Shown: in pieces, positions 16,864 to 25,314 of the stretch | How positions within the stretch are numbered: the first letter of the stretch is position 1 | Layout: each line of letters begins with the position of its first letter | Source of the DNA: JAPOXK01 sp965220315 | Lineage (GTDB): Bacteria > Chloroflexota > Dehalococcoidia > Bin125 | Direction: 5' to 3' | Length of the DNA stretch: 64,000 bases | Assembly (NCBI GenBank): GCA_965220315.1 | Contig: CBDCPP010000001.1 | Location: 806,001 to 870,000 of the forward strand | Translations under genes and position numbers: made by a program | Notes under the pieces: model-generated | Told to the model about the DNA's origin: nothing | Databases searched by the model: none | Seen by the model: only the letters and a program-made list of their open reading frames with translations

Positions 16864-17727
16864 GTGCAGATACTTAGGACAGCCGCGGATGTACGCGCTT
16901 GGCGGCGTGATCTCAAAGGGTCCCTTGGCCTCGTTCCTACTATGGGCGCTCTGCACGAGGGTCACCTCACTCTCGCGCGCCGGGCCCGCGGCGAGAACGA
17001 TCATGTCGCTGCCTCCATCTTCGTAAACCCACTCCAGTTCAGTGCCAGCGACGACCTCGACCGCTATCCCCGAGACTTGGAAAGCGACAGTGCCAAGCTC
17101 GCAAAGATCGGGATCGAGACCCTTTTCCTCCCTCAAGTCGACGAGATCTACCCGGATGGATTCGCTACTAAAGTCGAAGTGCACGGGCCACTCACTGCCG
17201 TATTGGAGGGTGCCGCCCGTCCCGGCCACTTCGCTGGCGTTACCACCGTGGTGAGCAAGTTATTTTTCATTCTGCAGCCGACCCGTGCCTACTTCGGCAT
17301 GAAAGATGCGCAACAGCTTCTCGTCATCGCGAAATGCGTGCGCGACTTGGATATCGATGTCCAGATCGTTCCTGTCGCTACAGTGCGCGAAGCGGACGGG
17401 ATGGCAATGAGCAGCCGCAACCTGTATCTCGCATCGGAAGAGCGAGAAGCTGCGCGCGCCATTTCCCGTGGCCTTCGACGCGCTGAAGCACGCTTTGCGG
17501 ACGGAGAGCGTGCCGCCGCCGCGCTGCGCGGTGCTGTTGCTACGGCTTTGGAGCGGGAGCCCCTGCTACGAACGGAATACATCTCCTGCGCCGAACTCCC
17601 CACGTTGCGCGAGATCGAGCACGTCCAAACGACGGCACTTCTGTCGCTGGCAGTACGAGTCGGCGGCGCGCGCCTGATCGATAACACTTGGCTAGGCGTG
17701 CAGGAAGAAGCTGTCCCTCTCGCGTAA
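16864..17727 (+). CDS. panC: Pantoate--beta-alanine ligase
   Basis: Condenses pantoate and beta-alanine with ATP to form pantothenate. The 287-residue protein has the nucleotidyl-transferase HxGH site in LVPTMGALHEGHLTLARRA, the pantoate-binding FVNPLQFSASDDLDRYPRD, AYFGMKDAQQL, and the KMSKS-like MAMSSRNLYL. Length matches the family. Start is GTG 16864, 46 bases after panB. The two pan genes likely form an operon. Confidence 0.97.
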   Translation: MQILRTAADVRAWRRDLKGSLGLVPTMGALHEGHLTLARRARGENDHVAASIFVNPLQFSASDDLDRYPRDLESDSAKLAKIGIETLFLPQVDEIYPDGFATKVEVHGPLTAVLEGAARPGHFAGVTTVVSKLFFILQPTRAYFGMKDAQQLLVIAKCVRDLDIDVQIVPVATVREADGMAMSSRNLYLASEEREAARAISRGLRRAEARFADGERAAAALRGAVATALEREPLLRTEYISCAELPTLREIEHVQTTALLSLAVRVGGARLIDNTWLGVQEEAVPLA

Positions 17728-17797
17728 CGCTCAGGGACAGCCGGAGCCTGCGTGGTAAGATTCGAACGTTCGTGCGACTGCGCGCGGAGGCGAGGGC

Positions 17798-18544
17798 GTG
17801 GCCGGTCATTCTAAGTGGTCCCAGATCAAGCGCCAGAAGGGCGTCGCAGACGCGAAACGCGGCAAGCTCTTTACCAAGATCGGCCGCGAGATCCAAGCAG
17901 CCACCCGTCGAGGCGGCTCTAATCCTAACGACAACTCCTCACTGCGGCTCGCCCTCGCGCGAGCCAAGCAAGCTAACATGCCCAAAGGCACCATTGAACG
18001 GGCGCTGGCCCGCGCAGCAGGTGCGGGGAGCGGCGAAGACTGGGAGGAGATTCGCTATGAGGCCTATGGCCCTGGTGGCGTTGCTCTCCTTATCGACGCG
18101 CTCACCGACAACCGTAACCGGACAGCTGCTGACGTTCGTGCAGCGCTGACCAAGCACAACGGCAATTTGGGTGCAGCTGGCAGCGTTGCTTGGGCCTTTG
18201 AGCCCTGTGGCGTCGTTGTCGTCGATCTCGCAGAAGGTGTCGACGCCGACAGCGTGGCGCTAGAGGCGATCGATGCTGGTGCGGCTGACGTCACGATCGA
18301 TGAGACACTGATCGAAGTACGCACCACTCCCACCGATCTTGAATCCGTCCGTCATGGCATGAGTGGAGCCGGGGTTGCGGTCGCGTCCACCGCGACTGTC
18401 ATGCGGCCGCTCAACCAGATCGCTCTGGAAGAGGCAGATGCGCGCGCGCTGATCCGTTTGGTCGAGCAGCTGGAAGAGCTCGACGATATCCAGTCCGTTC
18501 ACAGCAACGCCGACATTCCCGAATCCGTGTTGGCCGAACTTTGA
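17798..18544 (+). CDS. yebC: YebC/TACO1 family protein
   Basis: 248-residue protein of the YebC family, known both as a DNA-binding transcriptional regulator and as a translation factor that relieves ribosome stalling on proline-rich stretches. The N terminus MAGHSKWSQIKRQKGVADAK and the later LTDNRNRTAADVRAALTKH are diagnostic. Start is GTG 17798 after GGAGGCGAGGG. It often sits just before ruvC, ruvA and ruvB, as here. A -10-like TAAGAT lies at 17755-17760. Confidence 0.96.
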   Translation: MAGHSKWSQIKRQKGVADAKRGKLFTKIGREIQAATRRGGSNPNDNSSLRLALARAKQANMPKGTIERALARAAGAGSGEDWEEIRYEAYGPGGVALLIDALTDNRNRTAADVRAALTKHNGNLGAAGSVAWAFEPCGVVVVDLAEGVDADSVALEAIDAGAADVTIDETLIEVRTTPTDLESVRHGMSGAGVAVASTATVMRPLNQIALEEADARALIRLVEQLEELDDIQSVHSNADIPESVLAEL

Positions 18545-18906
18545 GCAACACAGCATGCACCTCCTATTTATGTGCTCGACCCCGATCTCTATGGGTAGAA
18601 GCTTGCTCGGCGGATTGATGTCGGCGTGTGGGAAGGGAGGCATTGAAGAATGCCGAGCAAGCCGCGCAGGGTAACGTATGTGGAATGGCTTCCTGGTTCG
18701 GAGAGTTCCCTGCACTTGCTCCGAACGTGTCTCAATCCATCAAGGCAGTGATAGAGGAGTGGCATGACTGGATTCCGTAGTTGCCTCTACCTGCTCGCCG
18801 CATTACTGGGGGATGTCCAGGCTGTTCGGCGAGGTCGGGTAGGCCGGCGGATAGGGCGGCGCGCTGCGGGTCGACTCACAGGGCGCGGCCTGGGACGGCT
18901 TTTTCG
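18545..18906. other. Intergenic region with a strong inverted repeat, before ruvC
   Basis: About 362 bases. It holds a perfect 11-bp inverted repeat (listed separately). A 31-codon frame (ATG 18685 to TAG 18780) has a protein-like look but no ribosome binding site, so I do not call it. The remainder shows nothing I can name. Confidence 0.4.
18601..18662. repeat. 11-bp inverted repeat forming a long hairpin
   Basis: GCTTGCTCGGC (18601-18611) is perfectly complementary to GCCGAGCAAGC (18652-18662), enclosing 40 bases. Inside, GGCATT (18639-18644) and AATGCC (18649-18654) form an alternative 6-bp hairpin with a GAAG loop that would compete with the long stem. No T run follows, so it is not a plain terminator. 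It could be a structured RNA, an attenuator or a protein-binding site. Confidence 0.45.
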
Positions 18907-19413
18907 GTGAGTTCGGCTCTTCGCGTGTTCGGGGTAGACCCTGGCTTGCAGGCCACGGGCTGGGCCCTCGTTGCACAAGAAGGACAGCGCTTTGAGGCGC
19001 GATGGGGGCTGATCAAACCGACACGAAGCGCATCCGTGGCGCAGCGGCTCGGTGAGATCTTAGAGGGCCTCAGCACAGCCATCCGGTCGCAGCAGCCGCA
19101 TGTCGTTGCCGTGGAGCGGCCCTTCGTCAAAGAGGATGTCCGGGCGGCGATGGCACTGGGCCAGGCGCAAGCAGCGGCCTTCATCGCCGCTGCTTGTCAT
19201 GGGCTGGAAGTAGCGGAATACGCGCCTCGCGAGATCAAGCACCGCGTTACTGGCGACGGCGGTGCGGAGAAGGCAGCGGTGGCGCAGCTGCTTTACATGG
19301 AATTGGCGCTCCCGGAGCTTCCTCGACCGTCTGATGCCGCAGATGCACTCGCCGTCGCCTATTGCCACCTGCTGAGCCAGCGTTTGGCTGTGACCGTTGC
19401 GTCGCAACCATGA
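18907..19413 (+). CDS. ruvC: Crossover junction endodeoxyribonuclease RuvC
   Basis: Holliday junction resolvase, 168 residues. The four acidic catalytic residues are visible in their usual contexts: RVFGVDPGLQATGW, VAVERPFVKEDVRAAM, and the paired Asp in PSDAADALAVAYCH. The open frame runs upstream to 18781, but GTG 18907 gives the standard N terminus SSALRVFGVDPG; GTG 18925 is also possible. ruvA follows ten bases downstream. Confidence 0.96.
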   Translation: MSSALRVFGVDPGLQATGWALVAQEGQRFEARWGLIKPTRSASVAQRLGEILEGLSTAIRSQQPHVVAVERPFVKEDVRAAMALGQAQAAAFIAAACHGLEVAEYAPREIKHRVTGDGGAEKAAVAQLLYMELALPELPRPSDAADALAVAYCHLLSQRLAVTVASQP

Positions 19414-19423
19414 CTGACCAGTC

Positions 19424-20074
19424 GTGATATCGCGAATTCGCGGGCGCGCCCGCTCCTGGGATCCGAACGCTCAAAGTGTTGAGATCGATGTCGGTGGTCT
19501 CTCCTATGAGGTCCTCTTACCTGCCTACGCTTGGCGGGCGCTCGATCCTCGTCCCGACACGCTGGAACTCTTCATCTACTACCACGTGCCCGACCGCAAC
19601 CCGACGCCAATGCTGGTGGGCTTTCTACGCCCGACGGAGCGCGAGTTCTTTCGAAAGTTCATGCGTGTCCGCAGGATGGGAGTGGCCGCGGCACGCCGCG
19701 CTTTGGCGACCTCCATCTCAACTATCGCTCGTTGGATCGAAGATGAAGACAAGGCAGCGCTGCGTCGGCTGCCTGGCATCGGCGCGCGGCAAGCCGAGCA
19801 GATCGTCGCCGAGCTCAAGGGGAAAGTGCTCGAAGAAGCCCTTCTAGTCGATGAGCACTACCCTGGCCTTGTTAAACCCCATGCGCCCGAACGCGAGCGT
19901 GCTCTGAACGACGCGATCGAAGCTCTCGTTGCTCTCGGTTATGGGCGCCGGGAGGCCAAGGCTTGGGTCGGCGAGGCCGCCGCTACTCTGTCGAAGCCTG
20001 ACTCGGAAGTGTCGGCGGCAGACACCGCGACCGTCCTGCGTGCCGTTTTTGATCTCTTGGCAGAGAAGGCCTGA
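19424..20074 (+). CDS. ruvA: Holliday junction branch migration protein RuvA, divergent
   Basis: DNA-binding subunit that targets RuvB to Holliday junctions, 216 residues. Domain I (1-70) is an OB fold beginning MISRIRGRARSWD, and domain III (about 160-216) has the usual ALNDAIEALVALGYGRREA. In domain II the second helix-hairpin-helix is clear (LRRLPGIGARQAEQIVAELK, 113-132), but the first, usually close to GVGPKTALAIL, reads MRVRRMGVAAARRAL, losing the glycine-rich turn. Start GTG 19424. The usual partner ruvB is absent downstream; a 330-base gap and uvrB follow instead. Confidence 0.88.
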   Translation: MISRIRGRARSWDPNAQSVEIDVGGLSYEVLLPAYAWRALDPRPDTLELFIYYHVPDRNPTPMLVGFLRPTEREFFRKFMRVRRMGVAAARRALATSISTIARWIEDEDKAALRRLPGIGARQAEQIVAELKGKVLEEALLVDEHYPGLVKPHAPERERALNDAIEALVALGYGRREAKAWVGEAAATLSKPDSEVSAADTATVLRAVFDLLAEKA

Positions 20075-20404
20075 GCCGATTGGCTGGCTGAAAGTGGGCC
20101 TGCCTCTCCTCCAAGCGACGAGCAGAGGCGCAGGTGATCGTGAGAGAGTGCGGTAGCTACTGAGTAGGCGCTGCGCTGGGCCGGCGACGGTTGAGTCAAC
20201 CATGCTCGCTTGGTCAGCGCACCTTCCGAGTGCGAGCTTGGCTTCGGGTAAGAGCGGCGGGATAGATGCGGATGGTTGATGAGACCCTACTATGCTGCTG
20301 AGATGACAGGACGCAACTGTCGCGTCGCTGTCGACGGTTGATGCGACAGCGACGAGCCATTATCTGATCGGCCGCCGCTGTAATGCTCCTTCACTCAGGA
20401 GTTC
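20075..20404. other. Intergenic region before uvrB with palindromes
   Basis: 330 bases with no gene. It contains the perfect palindrome GGTTGAGTCAACC (20189-20201), further GGTTGA half-sites at 20274-20279 and 20336-20341, and an 11-bp inverted repeat (20323-20354). These are candidate operator or RNA structure elements of uvrB. TATGCT at 20291-20296 could be a -10, with no clear -35. Confidence 0.4.
20323..20354. repeat. 11-bp inverted repeat upstream of uvrB
   Basis: CGTCGCTGTCG (20323-20333) and CGACAGCGACG (20344-20354) are perfect complements around a 10-base loop containing GGTTGA. It ends 50 bases before the uvrB start, in the probable mRNA leader. No T run follows, so terminator function is unlikely. 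Confidence 0.45.
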
Positions 20405-22492
20405 GTGCTGCAGCGTTTCGAAATCGGCGGCGACCACATTCCCACCGGTGATCAACCGGCGGCGATCGCTGCGCTCGTAAAGAACATCCAGCGCGGCGAT
20501 CGTGCTCAGACGTTGTTGGGCGTTACCGGATCTGGCAAAACCTTCACCATGGCGAACGTGATCGCGGCCGTGAACCGTCCCGCACTGGTTCTTGCACCCA
20601 ACAAAACGCTCGCTGCGCAGCTCGCCAGTGAGTTCAAGGAGTACTTGCCCAATAGCGCGGTTGAGTACTTCGTTTCCTACTACGATTACTATCAGCCCGA
20701 GGCCTATATTCCGCGCACAGACACGTACATCGCCAAAGACGCGGCGATCAACGACGAGATCGACAAGCTGCGCCACGCCGCGACTCGCGCCCTCTTCGAA
20801 CGGGGGGATGTCGTCATCGTTGCGTCGGTTTCCTGCATCTACGGCCTCGGCGAGCCCGAAGAGTACCAATCGCTTGTGCTGACGCTGCAAGTCGGCGAAA
20901 GCGTTGAGCGGCGGCGTGTCCTCCGCCATCTCGTTGATGTCCAGTACGAACGCGATGAGATGACCATTAGCCGGAATAAGTTCCGCATCCGCGGTGACTC
21001 CCTCACTATCCAGCCTTCGTATGAGGAGCTGGCGGTGCGCGTTGACTTTTGGGACGACCGAGTAGAGCGCATCGTGGAGCTCGATCCTCTTACTGGGGAA
21101 GTCCTAGCCGAGCGCGATCGGGTCGACATCTACCCTGCAAAACACTTCGTTACCTCCGCTGCGCGGCTTGAGGTCTCCATGCGTGATATTGAGACAGAAT
21201 TAGCCCAGCGCCTCGAGGTGCTCCGCGGCGAGGCCCGTATTCTCGAGGCAGCGAGACTTGAGGAGCGCACCCGCTTCGACATCGAGACGCTGCGCGAGAC
21301 CGGCTATTGTTCCGGTATCGAGAATTACTCGCGTCACCTCGCCCGGCGGGCTGCCGGCAGCCCACCCTGGACCCTGCTCGACTACTTCCCAGACCGCTGG
21401 TTGCTCTTTATCGACGAGAGTCACATGGCTCTGCCGCAGGTGCGCGGTATGTACTTCGGCGACATCAGTCGCAAGCAGACACTCATCGACCATGGCTTCC
21501 GCCTCCCTTCCGCCGTCGACAACCGGCCACTCAGTTTCGAGGAGTTCAACGCCCACATCGATCAAGTGATCTATGTCTCCGCTACACCGGGGAACTATGA
21601 GCGCGGCGATTCCATCCAGATCGTGGAGCAAGTGATCCGTCCCACGGGACTCCTCGACCCTGCGGTGGAGGTTCGTAAAACGGAAGGCCAGATCGATGAC
21701 TTGCTCGACGAGATTCATCAGCGCGTCGAGCATGGCGAGCGCGCCTTGGTCACCACGCTGACCAAGAAGATGGCCGAGGACTTAGCCGATTATCTGCGCG
21801 AGCTGGGCATCAAGACGCACCACCTTCACAGTGAACAAGACACATTCCAGCGTGTAGAGATCCTCCGGGACCTCCGGCTCGGTGTGTTTGACTGCGTGGT
21901 CGGGATCAATCTCCTGCGGGAGGGCTTGGATCTCCCTGAAGTGAGTTTGGTCGCGATTCTGGACGCCGACAAAGAGGGGTACCTCCGTAACGAAAACTCG
22001 CTGATCCAGACCATCGGTCGCGCCGCCCGCCACGTGAACGGGCATGTGATCATGTACGCCGATACGATCACGGACTCGATGCGCGCCGCAATCAATGAGA
22101 CCGATCGGCGCCGCAGCATCCAGCGCGCCTATAACGAAGAGCACGGCATCTCGCCGGTTAGCATCAGTAAGGCCATACGGGACATAACAGATCAAGTGAG
22201 GCAAGTGGCAGAGGAGCGTACTACTTACGATGTCAGCACGCCAGTCGACACAACTGGCATTCCCAGAGATGAGATCACCCGGCTGGTTAAAGGCCTTGAA
22301 AAGCAAATGCAGCAAGCCTCGAAGGCTCTTGAGTTCGAGCGCGCGGCGCTTCTACGCGATCAGATCATTGAGCTGCGCCGCGAACTCTTAGGAAATGAGG
22401 CCGATCTCACCGAGTGGGTTTCGGATTCTTATGGTCGGCGCGGACGGCGCTTGATCAAACATGAGGGAACAGGCGGGCACGCGGGAACTTGA
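20405..22492 (+). CDS. uvrB: UvrABC excision nuclease subunit B
   Basis: Helicase-like damage verification subunit of nucleotide excision repair, 695 residues. It has Walker A (GVTGSGKTFTMANV), the beta-hairpin YFVSYYDYYQPEAYIPRTDT that probes DNA, DEAD-like DESH (FIDESHMALPQVRGMY), SATPG, the C-terminal helicase motif QTIGRAARHVNGHVIMYAD, and the UVR domain that binds UvrC (LEKQMQQASKALEFERAALL). Start is GTG 20405 after CAGGAG. It sits apart from uvrA but directly after the ruvC-ruvA pair; uvrC is not in the window. Confidence 0.97.
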   Translation: MLQRFEIGGDHIPTGDQPAAIAALVKNIQRGDRAQTLLGVTGSGKTFTMANVIAAVNRPALVLAPNKTLAAQLASEFKEYLPNSAVEYFVSYYDYYQPEAYIPRTDTYIAKDAAINDEIDKLRHAATRALFERGDVVIVASVSCIYGLGEPEEYQSLVLTLQVGESVERRRVLRHLVDVQYERDEMTISRNKFRIRGDSLTIQPSYEELAVRVDFWDDRVERIVELDPLTGEVLAERDRVDIYPAKHFVTSAARLEVSMRDIETELAQRLEVLRGEARILEAARLEERTRFDIETLRETGYCSGIENYSRHLARRAAGSPPWTLLDYFPDRWLLFIDESHMALPQVRGMYFGDISRKQTLIDHGFRLPSAVDNRPLSFEEFNAHIDQVIYVSATPGNYERGDSIQIVEQVIRPTGLLDPAVEVRKTEGQIDDLLDEIHQRVEHGERALVTTLTKKMAEDLADYLRELGIKTHHLHSEQDTFQRVEILRDLRLGVFDCVVGINLLREGLDLPEVSLVAILDADKEGYLRNENSLIQTIGRAARHVNGHVIMYADTITDSMRAAINETDRRRSIQRAYNEEHGISPVSISKAIRDITDQVRQVAEERTTYDVSTPVDTTGIPRDEITRLVKGLEKQMQQASKALEFERAALLRDQIIELRRELLGNEADLTEWVSDSYGRRGRRLIKHEGTGGHAGT

Positions 22493-22615
22493 CAGAATGT
22501 TTAGGCGAATAAGGGACACCTAGACGCTGACTCGCCACGGTGAGATTCGTAGAGTGATGCGATTGGGCAGTACCTGCGCGTCAGAACAAGCGGCGCGGAC
22601 CGGTCGAGGGCCTTC

Positions 22616-23368
22616 GTGAGTACTGTGGGCGACACTCGGCCGCGACGGCCTCGCACGCCTGGCTGGCTCTTACCGGACGCACAGGGGCACGCACTTCACA
22701 GCTGCCCTTTCTGCGGTGAGGAAGCGCCAGAGGGATCGGCCTTTTGTCCTAGGGACGGCTCGGCCTTGAGTGCAACCCTTGTCCCTGCCGGAGGCCGCTC
22801 GCTCACCGTTCTTTTTACTGATATCGAAGACTCGGTTCGCTTGAACGAGCGCCTTGGCGACGCGTTCTGGGCGCAGCTTGTTGACGAGCACAATCGCCTC
22901 ATTCGCACTGCCATTGACCGCTACGCTGGCTTTGAAGTTAAAAGTACTGGTGATGGCTTCCTCGTCGCTTTCGCGGAAGCACTGGATGCTGTGCTCTGTG
23001 CAGTTAGTGTGCAGCGTGCCGTCAGCGCGCGGATGAGTCAGCGTTCCGACTGGCCCGTGCGCGTGCGTATCGGTATGCATACAGGCGATGTGATGTTGCG
23101 TTGGGGCGGTGACATTCTCGGCCGCACAGTGAACGTTGCCGAGCGAATTTTGGGCAAGAGCTTGGGTGAGGAGATCTGGCTTTCAGCGCGGATACAGGAA
23201 GAAGTCGCCGCGCTTGTGCCGGAAGATCGCTGGGTAGACCGAGGCATGAGGCGCCTGCGCGGGCTTCCCGGGCGGGAACACCTTTACCAACTCGAATGGA
23301 CCGATGACACTCGGTTTACGCCCTTCACGCTTCCTCAAGCACCGCAGGCCAGTACAGCGATCGACTAA
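22616..23368 (+). CDS. Class III adenylate/guanylate cyclase with N-terminal zinc-ribbon-like segment
   Basis: 250-residue soluble cyclase. An N-terminal zinc-ribbon-like segment (C30, C33, C44; the fourth position is Asp in FCPRDG) precedes the catalytic domain. Metal-binding Asp residues lie in VLFTDIEDSV (D69) and STGDGFLV (D113); K109 before it is typical of adenylate specificity. The NVAER stretch keeps the Asn and Arg needed for the transition state. No receiver, HAMP or membrane domain is visible, so the input signal is unknown. Start GTG 22616, with GTG 22625 also possible. It probably ends at an intrinsic terminator 27 bases past its stop. Confidence 0.88.
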   Translation: MSTVGDTRPRRPRTPGWLLPDAQGHALHSCPFCGEEAPEGSAFCPRDGSALSATLVPAGGRSLTVLFTDIEDSVRLNERLGDAFWAQLVDEHNRLIRTAIDRYAGFEVKSTGDGFLVAFAEALDAVLCAVSVQRAVSARMSQRSDWPVRVRIGMHTGDVMLRWGGDILGRTVNVAERILGKSLGEEIWLSARIQEEVAALVPEDRWVDRGMRRLRGLPGREHLYQLEWTDDTRFTPFTLPQAPQASTAID

Positions 23369-23394
23369 CTGGTCCCTTAGACTCAGCAGTCTTT

Positions 23395-23413
23395 AGCTGC
23401 ATTCAGCTTTTTT
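23395..23413 (+). terminator. Intrinsic terminator after the cyclase gene
   Basis: AGCTG (23395-23399), CATT loop, CAGCT (23404-23408) followed by a run of six T ending at 23413. The stem is short (5 bp), but position and T run fit. The run overlaps the stop codon of the convergent accDA gene. Confidence 0.55.
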
Positions 23414-25229
23414 ACTCAAAGGCGATGCCGGGGGTCTCTTCATCCCGATCGCGTGGACTGCGCGTCCCCTTGCGAAAGGCTTGAGAAAATCGATTGCGCA
23501 TATCGTCCTGCAAGTCGGCGAGATTGCGGCGCAGGCTGACTTGGAAAAAGCTCTGGTAAATTCCGATCTTGCGATAGCGCTGGTAGCGTTGCCGTACCAG
23601 TTTGCGCACGGACACGTTACTCAAGTCGCTGAGTGCTTCCCGGACGGCTGAGGCAAGCTGTGCTGCCGCCGCGTCGTGATCCTCATGCGCTCCCCCCCGC
23701 GGCTCACGGATAACCTGATCTACGACACCCAACTCCAGCGCGTCAGCAGCTGTGAGGCGGAGCGCTTTGGCCAGACGCTCTGCCCGGCTTTGATCGCGGT
23801 AGAGGATCGCCGCTGCGCGTTCAGGTGATGCAACCGAGAAGATGGCGTGCTCTAGCATCAGCACCCGGTCTGCAATTGCAAACGCAAGCGCCCCGGAGCC
23901 GCCTCCTTCGCCAATGATTGCTGCGACAACTGGCGTCCGCAGACCTGCCAGCATGGCAAGATTCTCCGCGATCGCATGGCCCAGCCCATGCTCTTCAGCG
24001 TCACGGCTTGGATCGGATCCCTGACTATCTACCAACGTGACGAGGGGTAGTTGGAACTTCTGCGCCAGCCGCATGGCGCGAAGGCTTTTGCGAAAACCTT
24101 CCGGCCGGATGAGCGGTGGCTGACGCTTCTTGAAGCGGGAGCGCTCTTGTCCGATCAGCACCACAGCCTGCCCGCCAAGGTCGGCTAGGCCCGTGATCAC
24201 GCTTGGGTCGTCGCCAGCTTCGCGATCACCGCGCAGCTCGACGAATGTATCCGCGATCCGCCCGATATAATCCAAGGCCCCGGGCCGGCCCTCCTGTCGA
24301 GCGAGTTGGACTTCCTGCCAGGGATTGATCGCGTGTGCCGGGTGCCATGCGAGCAGTTTCAACCCTCGTTTGATCTTGAGGCGTGGCCGTGGCGCCGTCA
24401 GATCTAAGAGCGACGCTAATAGGTCTGGCTGCCGTCCGCGCGCTACTACTTGGTCGATCAACCCATGTGCCAGGTGTGACTCTGCAGTGTGCGTTCCGAG
24501 TGGGAGTCCCCCCCCCTCTGCCTCTTCCATATCCCGCAACGTCGCGTGTCCTACTAAGGCACCCGGTTCGCCGACGATTACGTCTGCCAGATTCGCGAAC
24601 GATGCAAAGACCCCACCGGTCGATGGATTTCCAAGGATTGTCACGTGCGGCAGTCGACGGCGACTGTGCTGGTCGGCGGCAGCGGCCGTCTTCGCCATCT
24701 GCATCAGCGCCAATACCCCCTCCTGCACTCGAGTGCCGCTACTGGTGATCACCGACACGACGGGTAGCCCTCGGCCTCTTGCATACTCGAAGGCTTGTGC
24801 CACACGCTCTCCCACCACCACGCCCATGCTGCCGCCTAGGAAGCCGAAGTCGAGGATGATGAGAACTGTCGGTCGCCCTTGGATCTTGCACACACCCGTG
24901 ATCGCTGCCTCGCGAAGCCGGGTCCGGCGGAACGCCTCGCGCAAGCCGTCGCGATAGTCGCTGCCCTCTGGAAACGAGAGCGGGTCGATCGAAGTGATGG
25001 AAGCGTGAATCTCGCGGAAGCTATCGCCGTCCGCCAAGATTTTGATCCGTTGCCAGGCTGAGATCGCGTGATGGTAGTTACAGACAGAGCACACGCCCAG
25101 CGTCGCGTAGCTCTCCATGGCAGACGTAGCGGAACCACAGAAGACGCAGAGCGTTTCCTCTTCCCCTTGCCGTGGTGGTTGGGGTTTAGGTGTACGCCAG
25201 CGCGCGACCGCGTCAGCGAGCGTACGCAT
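23412..25229 (-). CDS. accDA: Acetyl-CoA carboxylase carboxyltransferase, fused beta-alpha subunits
   Basis: Transfers CO2 from carboxybiotin to acetyl-CoA, giving malonyl-CoA for fatty acid synthesis. The 605-residue protein joins AccD (about 1-285; zinc finger Cys 28, 31, 47, 50; GGVFASFANLADVIVGEPGA) to AccA (about 305-605; ARQEGRPGALDYIGRIADTF, GEGGGSGALAFAIADRVLML), which are separate genes in most bacteria. No stop or frame change lies between the halves, so the fusion is real. The partners needed are the biotin carboxylase and carrier protein (not in the window) and biotin ligase (present at 41 kb). It lies downstream of ftsK on the same strand. Confidence 0.95.
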   Translation of the reverse strand: MRTLADAVARWRTPKPQPPRQGEEETLCVFCGSATSAMESYATLGVCSVCNYHHAISAWQRIKILADGDSFREIHASITSIDPLSFPEGSDYRDGLREAFRRTRLREAAITGVCKIQGRPTVLIILDFGFLGGSMGVVVGERVAQAFEYARGRGLPVVSVITSSGTRVQEGVLALMQMAKTAAAADQHSRRRLPHVTILGNPSTGGVFASFANLADVIVGEPGALVGHATLRDMEEAEGGGLPLGTHTAESHLAHGLIDQVVARGRQPDLLASLLDLTAPRPRLKIKRGLKLLAWHPAHAINPWQEVQLARQEGRPGALDYIGRIADTFVELRGDREAGDDPSVITGLADLGGQAVVLIGQERSRFKKRQPPLIRPEGFRKSLRAMRLAQKFQLPLVTLVDSQGSDPSRDAEEHGLGHAIAENLAMLAGLRTPVVAAIIGEGGGSGALAFAIADRVLMLEHAIFSVASPERAAAILYRDQSRAERLAKALRLTAADALELGVVDQVIREPRGGAHEDHDAAAAQLASAVREALSDLSNVSVRKLVRQRYQRYRKIGIYQSFFQVSLRRNLADLQDDMRNRFSQAFRKGTRSPRDRDEETPGIAFE

Positions 25230-25314
25230 CGCTACTGAGGCTTAGTTGGGAGAATTTGTGGCATCATCAGGCGCTCCTACCCCATCTTAGAGCTAGCTAG
25301 CGTCCTTGGTGGCC

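Noticed and set aside
18685..18780. 31-codon frame ending IKAVIEEWHDWIP
   Set aside because: Protein-like at its end, but no ribosome binding site and no recognisable homology; could be chance. Kept only as a note.
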